From the IMG/VR virus record IMGVR_UViG_3300047548_001418, positions 1 to 49,953 of that record: a stretch of DNA of 49,953 bases. One strand, given 5' to 3'. Position numbers and translations under genes: made by a program. Below, in pieces: positions 29,293-37,417 of the stretch (position 1 is the first letter of the stretch; each line of letters opens with the position of its first letter). The notes under the pieces were generated by a model. The model ran no database searches. It had not been told where the DNA came from and saw nothing but the letters and a program-made list of their open reading frames with translations. The DNA is from a virus.

Positions 29293-30060
29293 TTAGACAA
29301 CTATTTGTAATCCAGTACCACACTCGCTGCAAAACTTTGCTGTCGCTTTATTTTGCTTACCGCATGTAATACATTTTGGTTTACTTTTTACTGTTATGGC
29401 TTCAGTAACAACTTTATTATCGGGTGTTTCACCCAATAGTTTTAAGACTATGTTGTGCTTTTCGATTTCAGTTGCAAACCATGCAGCAGTTGTAAACTGT
29501 TGATTACTTACGCTTCCTGGTACTGTGATACCCACATCATTTAGATAAGCGTTTGTTGAACATTGAACACTGTTTTGGGGCAATGCCATACCAGTTGTAG
29601 TACCTGATGCTGATGATATTGTTGTACCTCGTAAAGAATTTGGTAAATAGCCGTCATATATCCATTTATTGCTATTCCAAGTAATATTGGGATAGCTAGC
29701 AACAGGTTGAATCTTTTCAAATTGATATTCAACTCTGATTAGTCCATCTTCTAATTTGATGCCACGATGCTTTTCTACTGCACCAGTACGTTCAATGAAC
29801 TTGAATTTGTTACCTTCTTTTAAATTATTGTTTTTGATACTGCGTTCTAAATCAACTTCTTGACCTGCCATTAAAACTAAACCATTGGGTGTCATGTTTT
29901 CTCCGTCAATATAAACGTTGACTATAACACGTTTGGTTTCTAAGTTTTTGAGTAGAATTGAATATTCACTGTTGAAGGGAATATAAACTGTATCCTTGAA
30001 TTCGCGAAGGATTTTACCGTTTGCCTTTATGCTGGCAATTAGCTTTTGATGGTACATCAT
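29293..30060 (-). CDS. Zinc-ribbon protein, unknown function
   Basis: 255 residues, starting at the ATG at 30060 (AAGGAG). The C-terminus is a zinc ribbon (CITCGKQNK...FCSECGTGL). The first 120 residues include beta-rich FKDTVYIPFNSEYSILLKN and VIVNVYIDGENMTPNG, resembling a phage-specific conserved family I know only as hypothetical. The middle has a low-complexity SSASGTTTGMALPQN region. A virion-associated or regulatory role is possible. It follows the iscU-like gene by 86 bases. Confidence 0.65.
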   Translation of the reverse strand: MMYHQKLIASIKANGKILREFKDTVYIPFNSEYSILLKNLETKRVIVNVYIDGENMTPNGLVLMAGQEVDLERSIKNNNLKEGNKFKFIERTGAVEKHRGIKLEDGLIRVEYQFEKIQPVASYPNITWNSNKWIYDGYLPNSLRGTTISSASGTTTGMALPQNSVQCSTNAYLNDVGITVPGSVSNQQFTTAAWFATEIEKHNIVLKLLGETPDNKVVTEAITVKSKPKCITCGKQNKATAKFCSECGTGLQIVV

Positions 30061-30146
30061 GATTTCTCCTTGTAACGGTGTACTGACTAAACACCCATAT
30101 TTAAAGTCAGTGGGTCGCCCCATGCGACAAACTTATTTATCTTGCG

Positions 30147-30541
30147 TCAAGACAAATTTTGTTTTTTCTTGTAATCCTCAATAGCAGATTTGATAGCATC
30201 TTCAGCCAGTATTGAACAGTGAATTTTTACTGGTGGCAATGCTAACTCTTCTGCGATTTCAGTATTAGTAATAGTTCCTGCTTGCTCTAATGTCTTACCC
30301 TTGACTAACTCTGTAACTAAGCTTGATGAAGCAATCGCAGAACCGCAGCCATAAGTTTTGAACTTAGCATCCGTAATTATTTTAGTTTCTGGGTTGACTT
30401 TGATTTGAAGCTTTAGAACATCTCCTAACCGCACGCTGGGGCACCGACTAAACCGGTCCCAACGTGCGCGTCCTCCTTATTAAAACTTCCTACGTTTCTT
30501 GGGTTATTATAGTGATCTAAAACTTTGTCTGAGTATGCCAT
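30147..30541 (-). pseudogene. iscU: IscU/NifU-like Fe-S scaffold gene with internal frameshift
   Basis: The ATG at 30541 opens a frame beginning AYSDKVLDHYNNPRNVGS, clearly IscU. It reads to VGAPACG and stops at TAG (30426 region). The next codons in another frame continue GDVLKLQIKVN...KTYGCGSAIASSSLVTEL and KIHCSILAEDAI, which include the other two cluster-ligand Cys. The break is a 4-base surplus (TTAG) between TGCGG and GAGATGTT, right at the first ligand. All three Cys are retained, so it is either a recent mutation, an assembly error or an unusual recoding site. Function in its intact form: Fe-S cluster assembly scaffold. Confidence 0.8.
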
Positions 30542-30552
30542 TTTGTTTGCTC

Positions 30553-30675
30553 TTAAGGTTTATTGCTTGTAAACAAAGATACGATTTTAGATTTTACAAC
30601 TTTGGCCCAAGTAGGTTCAGGGATATGCCAACCAATAAAAGCGCCAATTAAAATACCTAATAAAACGTCCATCAT
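30553..30675 (-). CDS. Small membrane protein, 40 aa
   Basis: An excellent ribosome site (AAAGGAG) precedes ATG at 30675. The product (MMDVLLGILIGAFIGWHIPE) has one membrane helix at residues 3-17 followed by a short basic tail (WAKVVKSKIVSLF). Similar single-helix proteins are frequent in aquatic T4-like phages. It precedes the IscU-like gene by 11 bases. Function unknown; a membrane-anchored regulator or small holin-like peptide are possibilities. Confidence 0.65.
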   Translation of the reverse strand: MMDVLLGILIGAFIGWHIPEPTWAKVVKSKIVSLFTSNKP

Positions 30676-30696
30676 GATAGTTCTCCTTTATTGTAT

Positions 30697-31263
30697 TTAT
30701 TCGTCATTAGACTCTACTACAAGCCAACCTAATTTAAACAAATCTTGTTTAATTTCATCCGTGACTATGCCTTCACTTACAGAAGCCATTTTCTCTTTGT
30801 ATTTTTCTCGTTGATCTTCAGGCAACATATCGATTTCTTCTTGGTCATATTCCCATCTTATACCTGAACAATACCAATCAATATAATCTCCCTCTTCTTT
30901 TATATCTGCAATAATTCCTCCTGCATAACGCCAGCTACAACTCCATCTTTTATCTTGTAGTCTGGGCCAAACATCGTTTTTGATGAATTCATTATTGCAT
31001 AGTGCAGCATACAGATGTTGTGCGTACAGGTCATCCTTGCATTTTTCAGCAATATATTCAGAGGTACGCAAGTCATACTCTAGGTTATCTTTTTGCCATT
31101 CAGGCTCAGATTCGCGTTCTATTTTTTGTCTATCCCAATTTTCATACATTTCAATCATAGTCTTTACTTCATCATCATTGTTGGGTGTTTTACCTTCCTC
31201 AGCCCTATTTTTTAGGTAGCTATCTTTTTGAAATGTACCTCGGCCTGGACTTCTTTTTAACAT
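30697..31263 (-). CDS. Conserved phage protein, unknown function
   Basis: 188 residues with AAGGT site. Very hydrophilic: N-terminal SPGRGTFQKDSYL, then EYDLRTSEYIAEKCKDD...YAQHLYAALCNNEFIK and many Trp/Tyr (RWSCSWRYAGG, DYIDWYCSGIRWEY). The blocks look strongly conserved-type and I have the impression they occur widely in T4-like phages, but I do not recall a function. It lies 3 bases upstream of the hydrolase gene (31267). Confidence 0.7.
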   Translation of the reverse strand: MLKRSPGRGTFQKDSYLKNRAEEGKTPNNDDEVKTMIEMYENWDRQKIERESEPEWQKDNLEYDLRTSEYIAEKCKDDLYAQHLYAALCNNEFIKNDVWPRLQDKRWSCSWRYAGGIIADIKEEGDYIDWYCSGIRWEYDQEEIDMLPEDQREKYKEKMASVSEGIVTDEIKQDLFKLGWLVVESNDE

Positions 31264-31266
31264 AAT

Positions 31267-31869
31267 TTACCTTGCATAAAAAACATGATTACCAATTACA
31301 GCAACTCTTTTATAACCCCAATTTGGATTTACATTTACATTGTGAAAGAACAATGTATTTTTAGGTAACATATCTGCATGAGCGTCGTGTAGCAGTACAT
31401 CATGTGCAATCTTTAGCGCAGTTTGATAAACTCCACTATTTTTATTTACTGGGTTTCTTTCTTCACACATATAGCTAAATTGACATACTTTTACAGTTTG
31501 TTGCTCACCTTCTTCATTTACTACTTTTACCATATTGGCTTGATTTAATACCTTGCAGGGAGTATTACCAAAGGAATGGTGGCGTACTCTATTCATAATA
31601 ACTCTGGCTACCGCAACTTGACCTTTTACAGTCTCTCCTCTAGCTTCATAATAAATGCCTTTAGCCAAACAGTCTAGTTGTAATGGGTCCCAGTTAGGTA
31701 CGATAGTCGTTACCTGTAACTTGGGTTTTTGTACAGGGGTTACTTTTATTGCCTGGGGCACCCAATCGCTTTCTTTATGGTAGAAATGGTTATTGTCACC
31801 AAACATGGCAATAACTATTACCACCATCATGAAAAACCATTTACTACTATTAGTAGTATATTTTTCCAT
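31267..31869 (-). CDS. Cell-wall hydrolase, SleB-like
   Basis: 200 residues from ATG at 31869 (TAGGAG). One N-terminal membrane anchor (WFFMMVVIVIAMFG). The catalytic domain starts DCLAKGIYYEARGETVKGQVAVARVIMNRV, followed by CQFSYMCEE and ALKIAHDVL, matching the Hydrolase_2/SleB lytic-transglycosylase-like family, with the conserved Glu of YEARGE as the likely acid. It would cleave peptidoglycan during entry or lysis. A palindrome lies just upstream of the ribosome site. Confidence 0.88.
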   Translation of the reverse strand: MEKYTTNSSKWFFMMVVIVIAMFGDNNHFYHKESDWVPQAIKVTPVQKPKLQVTTIVPNWDPLQLDCLAKGIYYEARGETVKGQVAVARVIMNRVRHHSFGNTPCKVLNQANMVKVVNEEGEQQTVKVCQFSYMCEERNPVNKNSGVYQTALKIAHDVLLHDAHADMLPKNTLFFHNVNVNPNWGYKRVAVIGNHVFYAR

Positions 31870-31884
31870 AATAGTTCTCCTATT

Positions 31885-31903
31885 CTGTAGTATCATACTA
31901 CAG
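31885..31903. promoter_or_regulatory. 19-bp palindrome upstream of the hydrolase gene
   Basis: CTGTAGTAT-C-ATACTACAG is a perfect nine-pair inverted repeat; a TTTTACTACAA half-site follows at about 31910. Matches half-sites in the 2141-2174 repeats. Probably an operator. Confidence 0.55.
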
Positions 31904-31929
31904 TTGCAATTTTACTACAATTTTTTTGG

Positions 31930-34563
31930 TTATTCTAACCAACAATCACAATTGCATCTTGTGACTTCTTCAGTTGCTTCATCTGTGTTATAAGATGCAG
32001 GACTTAAGATTCCTGATGTGTAGGCAAGATTTAAGTTATCAGGCACAGTATCTTGGAATTCTGAACCTGCTAAACTGCCAGGTTCATCTGCGTTACCTGT
32101 GTCTACAGGATTTCCTATCCCTGTAGCTATTTTAGCACCTACTTTGATGGGTTGGATACCTGGACCAGGTCCTGTGCCATCACAGTAAGGTCCTAAAACA
32201 TTACTGTTATTATTATTTATCAATAGTTGCTGCAACGAACCTAGCACGGTAAGTTCCCCTACTTGCGTAGTTCCTCCTTGACCACCTATAGCTTGATTTG
32301 TAACATAGTATTGTTCGTCGTTTGGATTGAAATAACCAAACGGGCTAGGTATTATTGTTTCTGTATCGTTCTTTACTTGCAATGAGCTAGGCAATGTGAA
32401 AATAGTATTAGCAGATACATCGCATCCTACTCCTGGAACTTCTATACCTGCTTTAGCTGTAGGAGATGTTCCGTTAGTCAATAAGATTTGCTGTTGTTTA
32501 GGTGGTATATCGTCATCGATATTGTCATCGGGAGGTATGCCCAATTTCTGCAATCTTTCTTTATTGCGTTCTTCACGCATCATACCCACTAAACTTTGGC
32601 CGCCAATAGTATTCCAATTTGCAATAGCTTCTAATGTTTGAGCTTGCATATGAGGCAATGTGTTTTTAGCCCATTCAGGAACATTATCTACAAAGCTTAT
32701 TTGTGCATCAGGAGACACACCCAATTCATTATCTTGTGGAATAGGCACAGGTTGTAAGGCAGTTTGTCTTGCTGTCTGTTCTGATGTTAATTGCGTACCT
32801 GCCGCGGCCCAAAGCGTATTTAATATTTTTGCCTTGTCTGGATTATTAGTCTGTATATTTGCTATTTCGTTATTTGCTTCTATTATTAGGTCTTCTAAAG
32901 TTGGCAAAGTAGGTGTAGGATAAAGTAGAACAGCATCATAAATTGCTTCATAAGTTGTCTGTAGCGCAGGAGTTTGCAACTCCTGTATTAATCTTTGTAT
33001 GTCTCGCCATGCATAAGGCAATCCCGACATACAACCAAAAAAATCACTCATTGTATAGCCACCATTAGGACCTGTACCTTTAGATATGGCACTGGATGCT
33101 AAACTAGCTAAAGTAGGATCTACTGGCTGAGATATACCTTGCAATAAATTCAGTCCCCTTATTGTTTCTAAATTTGCCACCACTTGAGCAAATTTTTCTA
33201 TAGGCATATCTGAAATATTTTTGATCTGCTGCATTGAGAAACTAAAAGCTCCTGCCGCTATAGCTTGGTCAGGAGGTAAAATATTGGTTAGGTAAGAATC
33301 AAATCCAGGCCTTAATTCCTGTATTACCCCTAAAGTTGTTTGTGGTTGTAGGGGAGGAGGGCCAGGTGGAATTATTATTCCTACTTGCTGAACTACATTA
33401 GGGCTTGATAGTCTTACACTTACGCTATCGCCCTCGTAAATCAGATAATAAGTTTTACTGTTAGAGGGAACTACGGTAGTATTGTATAAAGGTACTGTTA
33501 GTGTGGTATAAGAATTTGGAAATAGTTTTTTGACATTTAATAAATCTGCGAGTGATGACAAATCTTTAGTCTTGCAGTTTAGTGTTACGCAAATATCGCG
33601 TAAATCTTGTCCTGTAATAATCAAAAATGCACTATATATTTTCTGTTCTTGTTCTACCGTAGCAGTGCTTGCAAATATGTTTTGTAAATCTGTAGGTGTC
33701 AATCCACTTGCGATAAGGGCAAATGATAATGACTGAGTTATACTATTAGTTTGATTTATTGTTTTTAATAGATTAGAAGGTAAACCAAAAGATGCGATAG
33801 TAGATAAATTTAAACTCTTGCCCAATGCAATTAAATCTTGTCCAAACTGTACAGTAGACAAACTTACTCCAGTGATGTCACCTGTAAGTAAATCGTTCAT
33901 ATTGCTAAAGCTACCTTCAGCAAAAGTTTCGCCATTTGATACAGCATTTATAGTTGCATTTGTAGCTTGTATAAAACTTGTAATTTGTGAGAATGATGTA
34001 CAGAAGTTTTTGTATTCAACATAAGGTGCAGCTTGTAACCCATTCCAATTAAATTCATTCCAAGCCTGTAGTGCGTACATTCTTATCCAACCCCATTGTG
34101 TATAAGGTCCCACAGGACTAGGTTGGGGTGGTACATTTTGTGAGGTCGCAGGATCCCCTTCCCAAGGATCCCATGGACCACTAATAGGTTCTGTAGAATT
34201 ACTATTATCTCCTGCACTGCCAGGGTTAGTATTGGAGGGAGAAATATAATTTGTGGGTGGCGTATTTCCTAATGCAGGTATCGTGTTTTCACCAATTTTA
34301 ATAAGATTGTTGTATATGCTTGCAGGAATAGGAGTTAAAGGATTTAAAGGATTATAGGCTTTATTTATTGCGTCAGTTAGTTTATCCAATACTGTATTGG
34401 TAATTAGTGTACCTTTAGTATAGCTGCTATAATCTTTACTTGAACCTATAAAATCTTTAACTACTGCGTTTATCTGTATAGGGGCTCTGGAGTCGGTCGA
34501 CGGTAAAGTCAACGACCCCAATAAGTTTATTCCTAAAGGGCTTTGTTTACCTGTATCACTCAT
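31930..34563 (-). CDS. Large structural protein, probable baseplate/tail-tip component
   Basis: 877 residues. Position gives the main clue: its start overlaps the stop of the PAAR gene by 4 bases. The N-terminus (INLLGSLTLPSTDS) and a Pro-rich stretch (PPQPSPVGPYTQWGW) precede a long helical region. Near the C-terminus are Ile/Asn-rich strands (NNNNSNVLGPYCDGTGPGPG) and a final Cys cluster CNCDCW. In many T4-like phages a large protein next to PAAR forms the baseplate hub or tail-tip assembly. I do not recognise a specific domain. Confidence 0.65.
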   Translation of the reverse strand: MSDTGKQSPLGINLLGSLTLPSTDSRAPIQINAVVKDFIGSSKDYSSYTKGTLITNTVLDKLTDAINKAYNPLNPLTPIPASIYNNLIKIGENTIPALGNTPPTNYISPSNTNPGSAGDNSNSTEPISGPWDPWEGDPATSQNVPPQPSPVGPYTQWGWIRMYALQAWNEFNWNGLQAAPYVEYKNFCTSFSQITSFIQATNATINAVSNGETFAEGSFSNMNDLLTGDITGVSLSTVQFGQDLIALGKSLNLSTIASFGLPSNLLKTINQTNSITQSLSFALIASGLTPTDLQNIFASTATVEQEQKIYSAFLIITGQDLRDICVTLNCKTKDLSSLADLLNVKKLFPNSYTTLTVPLYNTTVVPSNSKTYYLIYEGDSVSVRLSSPNVVQQVGIIIPPGPPPLQPQTTLGVIQELRPGFDSYLTNILPPDQAIAAGAFSFSMQQIKNISDMPIEKFAQVVANLETIRGLNLLQGISQPVDPTLASLASSAISKGTGPNGGYTMSDFFGCMSGLPYAWRDIQRLIQELQTPALQTTYEAIYDAVLLYPTPTLPTLEDLIIEANNEIANIQTNNPDKAKILNTLWAAAGTQLTSEQTARQTALQPVPIPQDNELGVSPDAQISFVDNVPEWAKNTLPHMQAQTLEAIANWNTIGGQSLVGMMREERNKERLQKLGIPPDDNIDDDIPPKQQQILLTNGTSPTAKAGIEVPGVGCDVSANTIFTLPSSLQVKNDTETIIPSPFGYFNPNDEQYYVTNQAIGGQGGTTQVGELTVLGSLQQLLINNNNSNVLGPYCDGTGPGPGIQPIKVGAKIATGIGNPVDTGNADEPGSLAGSEFQDTVPDNLNLAYTSGILSPASYNTDEATEEVTRCNCDCWLE

Positions 34564-34847
34564 GGCACAAAGATATCCGGACTGCCTGTATTGATAGGAT
34601 GACCACAGCTTACACCTGAACCTACACGCAATACTGGTTCCCCATCAGCAAATACAGTAGGACTCCCTGCAGTTGTTTTTGCGTTTTTATGAGGTCTGTG
34701 TCTTTTGCTGGGCTTCCAAGGTCTGTGTGGAGTTATTTCACTTGTATGTAGACCTACAGGTTTACCATTTGCAAATACTGTGGGGGCACCTTTTTTAATC
34801 TTGCCCCCAGCTGAGTTACTATCACCTTTACGGCTTAATGCTGGCAT
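34560..34847 (-). CDS. PAAR-repeat spike-tip protein
   Basis: 95 residues containing PAAR-type repeats: GAPTVFANGKPVGLHTSEITPHRPW and GSPTVFADGEPVLRVGSGVSCGHPI, ending SPDIFVP. PAAR proteins cap the tail spike of contractile phages and type VI secretion needles and bind a metal through His/Cys. Conserved HTSEITPH and CGH residues are the likely ligands. Confirms a contractile-tail phage. It is co-translated with the 877-residue protein. Confidence 0.9.
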   Translation of the reverse strand: MPALSRKGDSNSAGGKIKKGAPTVFANGKPVGLHTSEITPHRPWKPSKRHRPHKNAKTTAGSPTVFADGEPVLRVGSGVSCGHPINTGSPDIFVP

Positions 34848-34848
34848 A

Positions 34849-35154
34849 TTACCCCAATATAAGTTTCTTCTCAGGAACTTGAATTCCCGTAGTAGCCTCC
34901 AAATACTTCATTTTTACTGGATCATCTGTTTCAGCGATGAAGTTTATGTTATTAGTATTTAGTCTTACTTTTTTGCCTGGTTCTGCGGTAAACAGTGCTG
35001 GTACTAAACCAATTCCTTTTGGACCTTGTCCTATAGCAACTGGCTCTTCTATGATTAAGAATTCGCCTTCTTTGCCAACTACTTTTGCAATAATTTCCTC
35101 ACCTGAGGACATTTTAAATGTAAGAACTTGGTTCTCTGTAAATTTAATTTCCAT
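34849..35154 (-). CDS. Sm-like (LSm) phage protein
   Basis: 101 residues. VLTFKMSSGEEIIAKVVGKEGEFLIIEEP is the five-strand Sm core, and the length is that of the Sm-like protein of cyanophage origin whose structure has been solved (PDB 3BY7, as I recall). Such proteins form rings resembling Hfq or Lsm, and may bind RNA. Together with the Ro-like protein at 646 this gives the window two putative RNA-binding ring proteins. The RNA target is unknown. Stop overlaps none; it is 1-2 bases from its neighbours. Confidence 0.75.
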   Translation of the reverse strand: MEIKFTENQVLTFKMSSGEEIIAKVVGKEGEFLIIEEPVAIGQGPKGIGLVPALFTAEPGKKVRLNTNNINFIAETDDPVKMKYLEATTGIQVPEKKLILG

Positions 35155-35155
35155 G

Positions 35156-35389
35156 TTATTCCTTAATGGTCTGTAGTTTATTTACTAGTTCTGTATAGCC
35201 ACCAATATATTCTCCTTCTAGGAATATTTGAGGTACTGTTCTTGCATTTGGTACTGCTTGCAACAATTGTTCTTTAGTCCAAGGCTCACCAATTTTTCTT
35301 TCTTCATACTTAATACCCTTGCTATCCAACAATGTTTTTGCTTTCAAGCAATAACTGCAATTCTCTTTACTCCAAACTATTGTTTTCAT
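35156..35389 (-). CDS. Glutaredoxin
   Basis: 77 residues: TIVWSKENCSYCLKAKTLL (CSYC active site), the GSH-binding TVPQIFLEGEYIGGYTEL motif and the expected length. It supplies electrons to the ribonucleotide reductase encoded next door (nrdB at 35539, nrdA at 38637). The start overlaps a 64-residue ORF by 23 bases. Complete. Confidence 0.94.
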   Translation of the reverse strand: MKTIVWSKENCSYCLKAKTLLDSKGIKYEERKIGEPWTKEQLLQAVPNARTVPQIFLEGEYIGGYTELVNKLQTIKE

Positions 35390-35561
35390 TTTCGTCTCCT
35401 AAATCTTCTTCAAATATTTGTTCAAATTTTTGTATTTCTTCGTCTGTCCAAGCATCGGAAGAAGGTAACCCTCGTTTTCTCATTTCACATGGACAATATG
35501 GATCTGAGCCAATCTTACCCATGCAAGCACATATAGTATTAAATATTTGGTAGTTCATCAT
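35367..35561 (-). CDS. Small cysteine-cluster protein in the nrd operon
   Basis: 64 residues. The N-terminus has CACMGKIGSDPYCPCEMRKRG, a Cys cluster that may bind zinc or an Fe-S cluster, followed by an acidic helix. It starts inside the end of nrdB (ATGATG within the last codons) and overlaps the glutaredoxin start. Similar short proteins occur at this place in phage nrd operons. Function unknown; a role in RNR redox or assembly is possible. Confidence 0.65.
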   Translation of the reverse strand: MMNYQIFNTICACMGKIGSDPYCPCEMRKRGLPSSDAWTDEEIQKFEQIFEEDLGDENENNSLE

Positions 35562-36642
35562 AATCGATGCTGTCGCTCATTACACCAATAACATAATTGG
35601 TGCTTTCATTTTCCTGTAATGCTGTTTGTTTCTTGTCAGTATGCAAATGTTTGTTGAACCATGGTATGGGGGTAGACTTTGGTGCTGGATCCAAATATTT
35701 TATTCCTATTTCTTTCAACGCATTTACTGCGGTATAATCTACAAAGTCTTTAAGGATTTGAGCATTCAATCCAATAACTGGGCCTTTCTTGAATAAGTAA
35801 TCTGCCCATTCTTTTTCTTCCCTAATTACATCCTTATACATCTGGTACACTTCAACTTCGCATTCTTGTTTTACTTTTGCAAATCTAGCATCTTCTTTTA
35901 CAACTTGGTTGATTAAGAATGCTGTCCATTCTTTATGTAAGATTTCGTCTTGTAAAATCAAACTGATAATGTTGCCATTACCAATAAAGATTTTGTTTTC
36001 TACCATTGCCAGTGACGTAGCAAAGCTAACCATGAAACGGAATGCTTCTAATGCATAACTAGCGTTCAATGCTAACCAAATTGCTTTGATATGCTCATGT
36101 TCGCTTACTAGCATTTCACCAATTTCTTTTTGGCAGTTTAGTTTATGCAGATAATCATAGTAATTGCCTACGCTACTAGCCATATCTACAATTTCTTTAG
36201 TATCGTGAATAGTATTGAATACTTCTTTTGGTACATTGTAGATGTTGCGAATGATATGACTATAGCTGCGACTATGAATATTTGTCTCAAAGAATGTCCA
36301 ATTATATACTAATGCTTCTAGCTCAGGTAGACTAACAACAGGTGTAAAGATTTGACTTGGACCACGACCTTGCAAACTATCTAGTGCTGTTTGTCGTAAT
36401 AGATTGCTAGTAAAAATATGCTTTACTGCATCGCTAGCATCCTTGAAATCACCTGCATCTTTAGTCAAGCTAATCTCTTCAGGTACCCAAAAGAAACCTC
36501 GGGCAGTTTGTTCATACTTGACTATCTTATTGTATTTTACCTCTTCAAACCTCTGAATTGTCACTGGTCCTTGAGGATCCAAAAACATCTTTCGATTGAG
36601 ATAATCCGTTTTCGTTTGTAGGTTGTATTGTTGTTTGGACAT
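35539..36642 (-). CDS. nrdB: Class Ia ribonucleotide reductase small subunit NrdB
   Basis: 367 residues. The metal ligands are in SLPELEALVYNWTFFETN (Glu), ETNIHSRSY (Glu, His and the radical Tyr), SEHEHIK and DEILHKEW (Glu, His). The Tyr in HSRSY is at the E. coli Tyr122 position. Together with NrdA it reduces NDPs to dNDPs. A GAG-type ribosome site precedes ATG. Complete and not split. Confidence 0.96.
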   Translation of the reverse strand: MSKQQYNLQTKTDYLNRKMFLDPQGPVTIQRFEEVKYNKIVKYEQTARGFFWVPEEISLTKDAGDFKDASDAVKHIFTSNLLRQTALDSLQGRGPSQIFTPVVSLPELEALVYNWTFFETNIHSRSYSHIIRNIYNVPKEVFNTIHDTKEIVDMASSVGNYYDYLHKLNCQKEIGEMLVSEHEHIKAIWLALNASYALEAFRFMVSFATSLAMVENKIFIGNGNIISLILQDEILHKEWTAFLINQVVKEDARFAKVKQECEVEVYQMYKDVIREEKEWADYLFKKGPVIGLNAQILKDFVDYTAVNALKEIGIKYLDPAPKSTPIPWFNKHLHTDKKQTALQENESTNYVIGVMSDSIDYDELPNI

Positions 36643-36763
36643 TTCTTTTCTCGTATATTCTGGATACTTTTGCTTTCAATTCATTATATTCTTCATCAGA
36701 CAACCAATGTGTGCTATCACAATAAGGTGGTCTAAATGTTCTACCGCATGTGCAGATACTCAT
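36545..36763 (-). CDS. CDGSH-like iron-sulfur protein
   Basis: 72 residues. CTCGRTFRPPYCDSTHW matches the CDGSH pattern C-x-C-x6-P-x-C-D-x-x-H that binds a [2Fe-2S] cluster with three Cys and one His. The last 33 residues overlap the start of nrdB in another frame (98 bases), so the tail is dual-coded. It lies between the aldolase-like gene (overlap 4) and nrdB; a redox link with RNR is possible. Confidence 0.72.
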   Translation of the reverse strand: MSICTCGRTFRPPYCDSTHWLSDEEYNELKAKVSRIYEKRNVQTTIQPTNENGLSQSKDVFGSSRTSDNSEV

Positions 36764-37416
36764 AGTTTACCTGATGCTAAAACTATCTTGGAAATATGTT
36801 CAAGTCGTTCTATATGTTCGTATGCACGCCAAGGACTAGTATCTATTGCTACAACACCATGACCCTTTATACCCACAATATCATACTTTATATTACCGTG
36901 CTTGTCAAGCCCTAAGTTATTGTGGCATGCCACTGCTAATTCATGTGAAATGGGAGGCACATCCGGCACGTTAGGCGCTACGCTCGTATATCGGCTTAGT
37001 TCCGGAAAATCTTTCACTAATTCGTCTAATTTAATGCCAGCGTGCATAGCCGCTACAATATATGTAGGATGTAAATGTACCACTACCCTAACATCTTTAC
37101 TATGCTGCCCCAATTCTTTTTGTAAACCAAAATGTAGTGGTAACTCACCACTAGGTTTTAGATTTTTACTAATGTCAGTGTAGGAAATTTCTTCATGACT
37201 ATAATTATAATCTATTGAACCTACACCACTAGCGATTGATTTTATTATTTTGATTTTCTTGAATTGGTCTGGCTGTAGCGTTTGTTTTCTTACACCACTA
37301 GGTGTGATGTAAAAATGGTCCCTGTCATGATGGCGAATACTGATATTACCATCACGGCTAGTTATCCAATTACGCTTGTAAGCGTCAACTAAGATATCGC
37401 AAATAGTTTCTAGCAT
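36760..37416 (-). CDS. Class II aldolase/adducin-family protein
   Basis: 218 residues. SRDGNISIR, ITPSGV, VHLHPTYIVAAMHAG and KGHGVVAIDTSPWRAYEHIERLEH show the zinc-binding His-x-His and the distal His of the fold used by fuculose-phosphate aldolase, ribulose-5-P epimerase and methylthioribulose-1-phosphate dehydratase (MtnB). The substrate is uncertain. It is one base from the isocitrate lyase gene, so a joint metabolic role is possible. Confidence 0.9.
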   Translation of the reverse strand: MLETICDILVDAYKRNWITSRDGNISIRHHDRDHFYITPSGVRKQTLQPDQFKKIKIIKSIASGVGSIDYNYSHEEISYTDISKNLKPSGELPLHFGLQKELGQHSKDVRVVVHLHPTYIVAAMHAGIKLDELVKDFPELSRYTSVAPNVPDVPPISHELAVACHNNLGLDKHGNIKYDIVGIKGHGVVAIDTSPWRAYEHIERLEHISKIVLASGKL

Positions 37417-37417
37417 T

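Noticed and set aside
28659-29300. Longer AhpC frame starting at 29300
   Set aside because: It runs through the promoter and palindrome; the ATG at 29192 has a good ribosome site and matches the family length.
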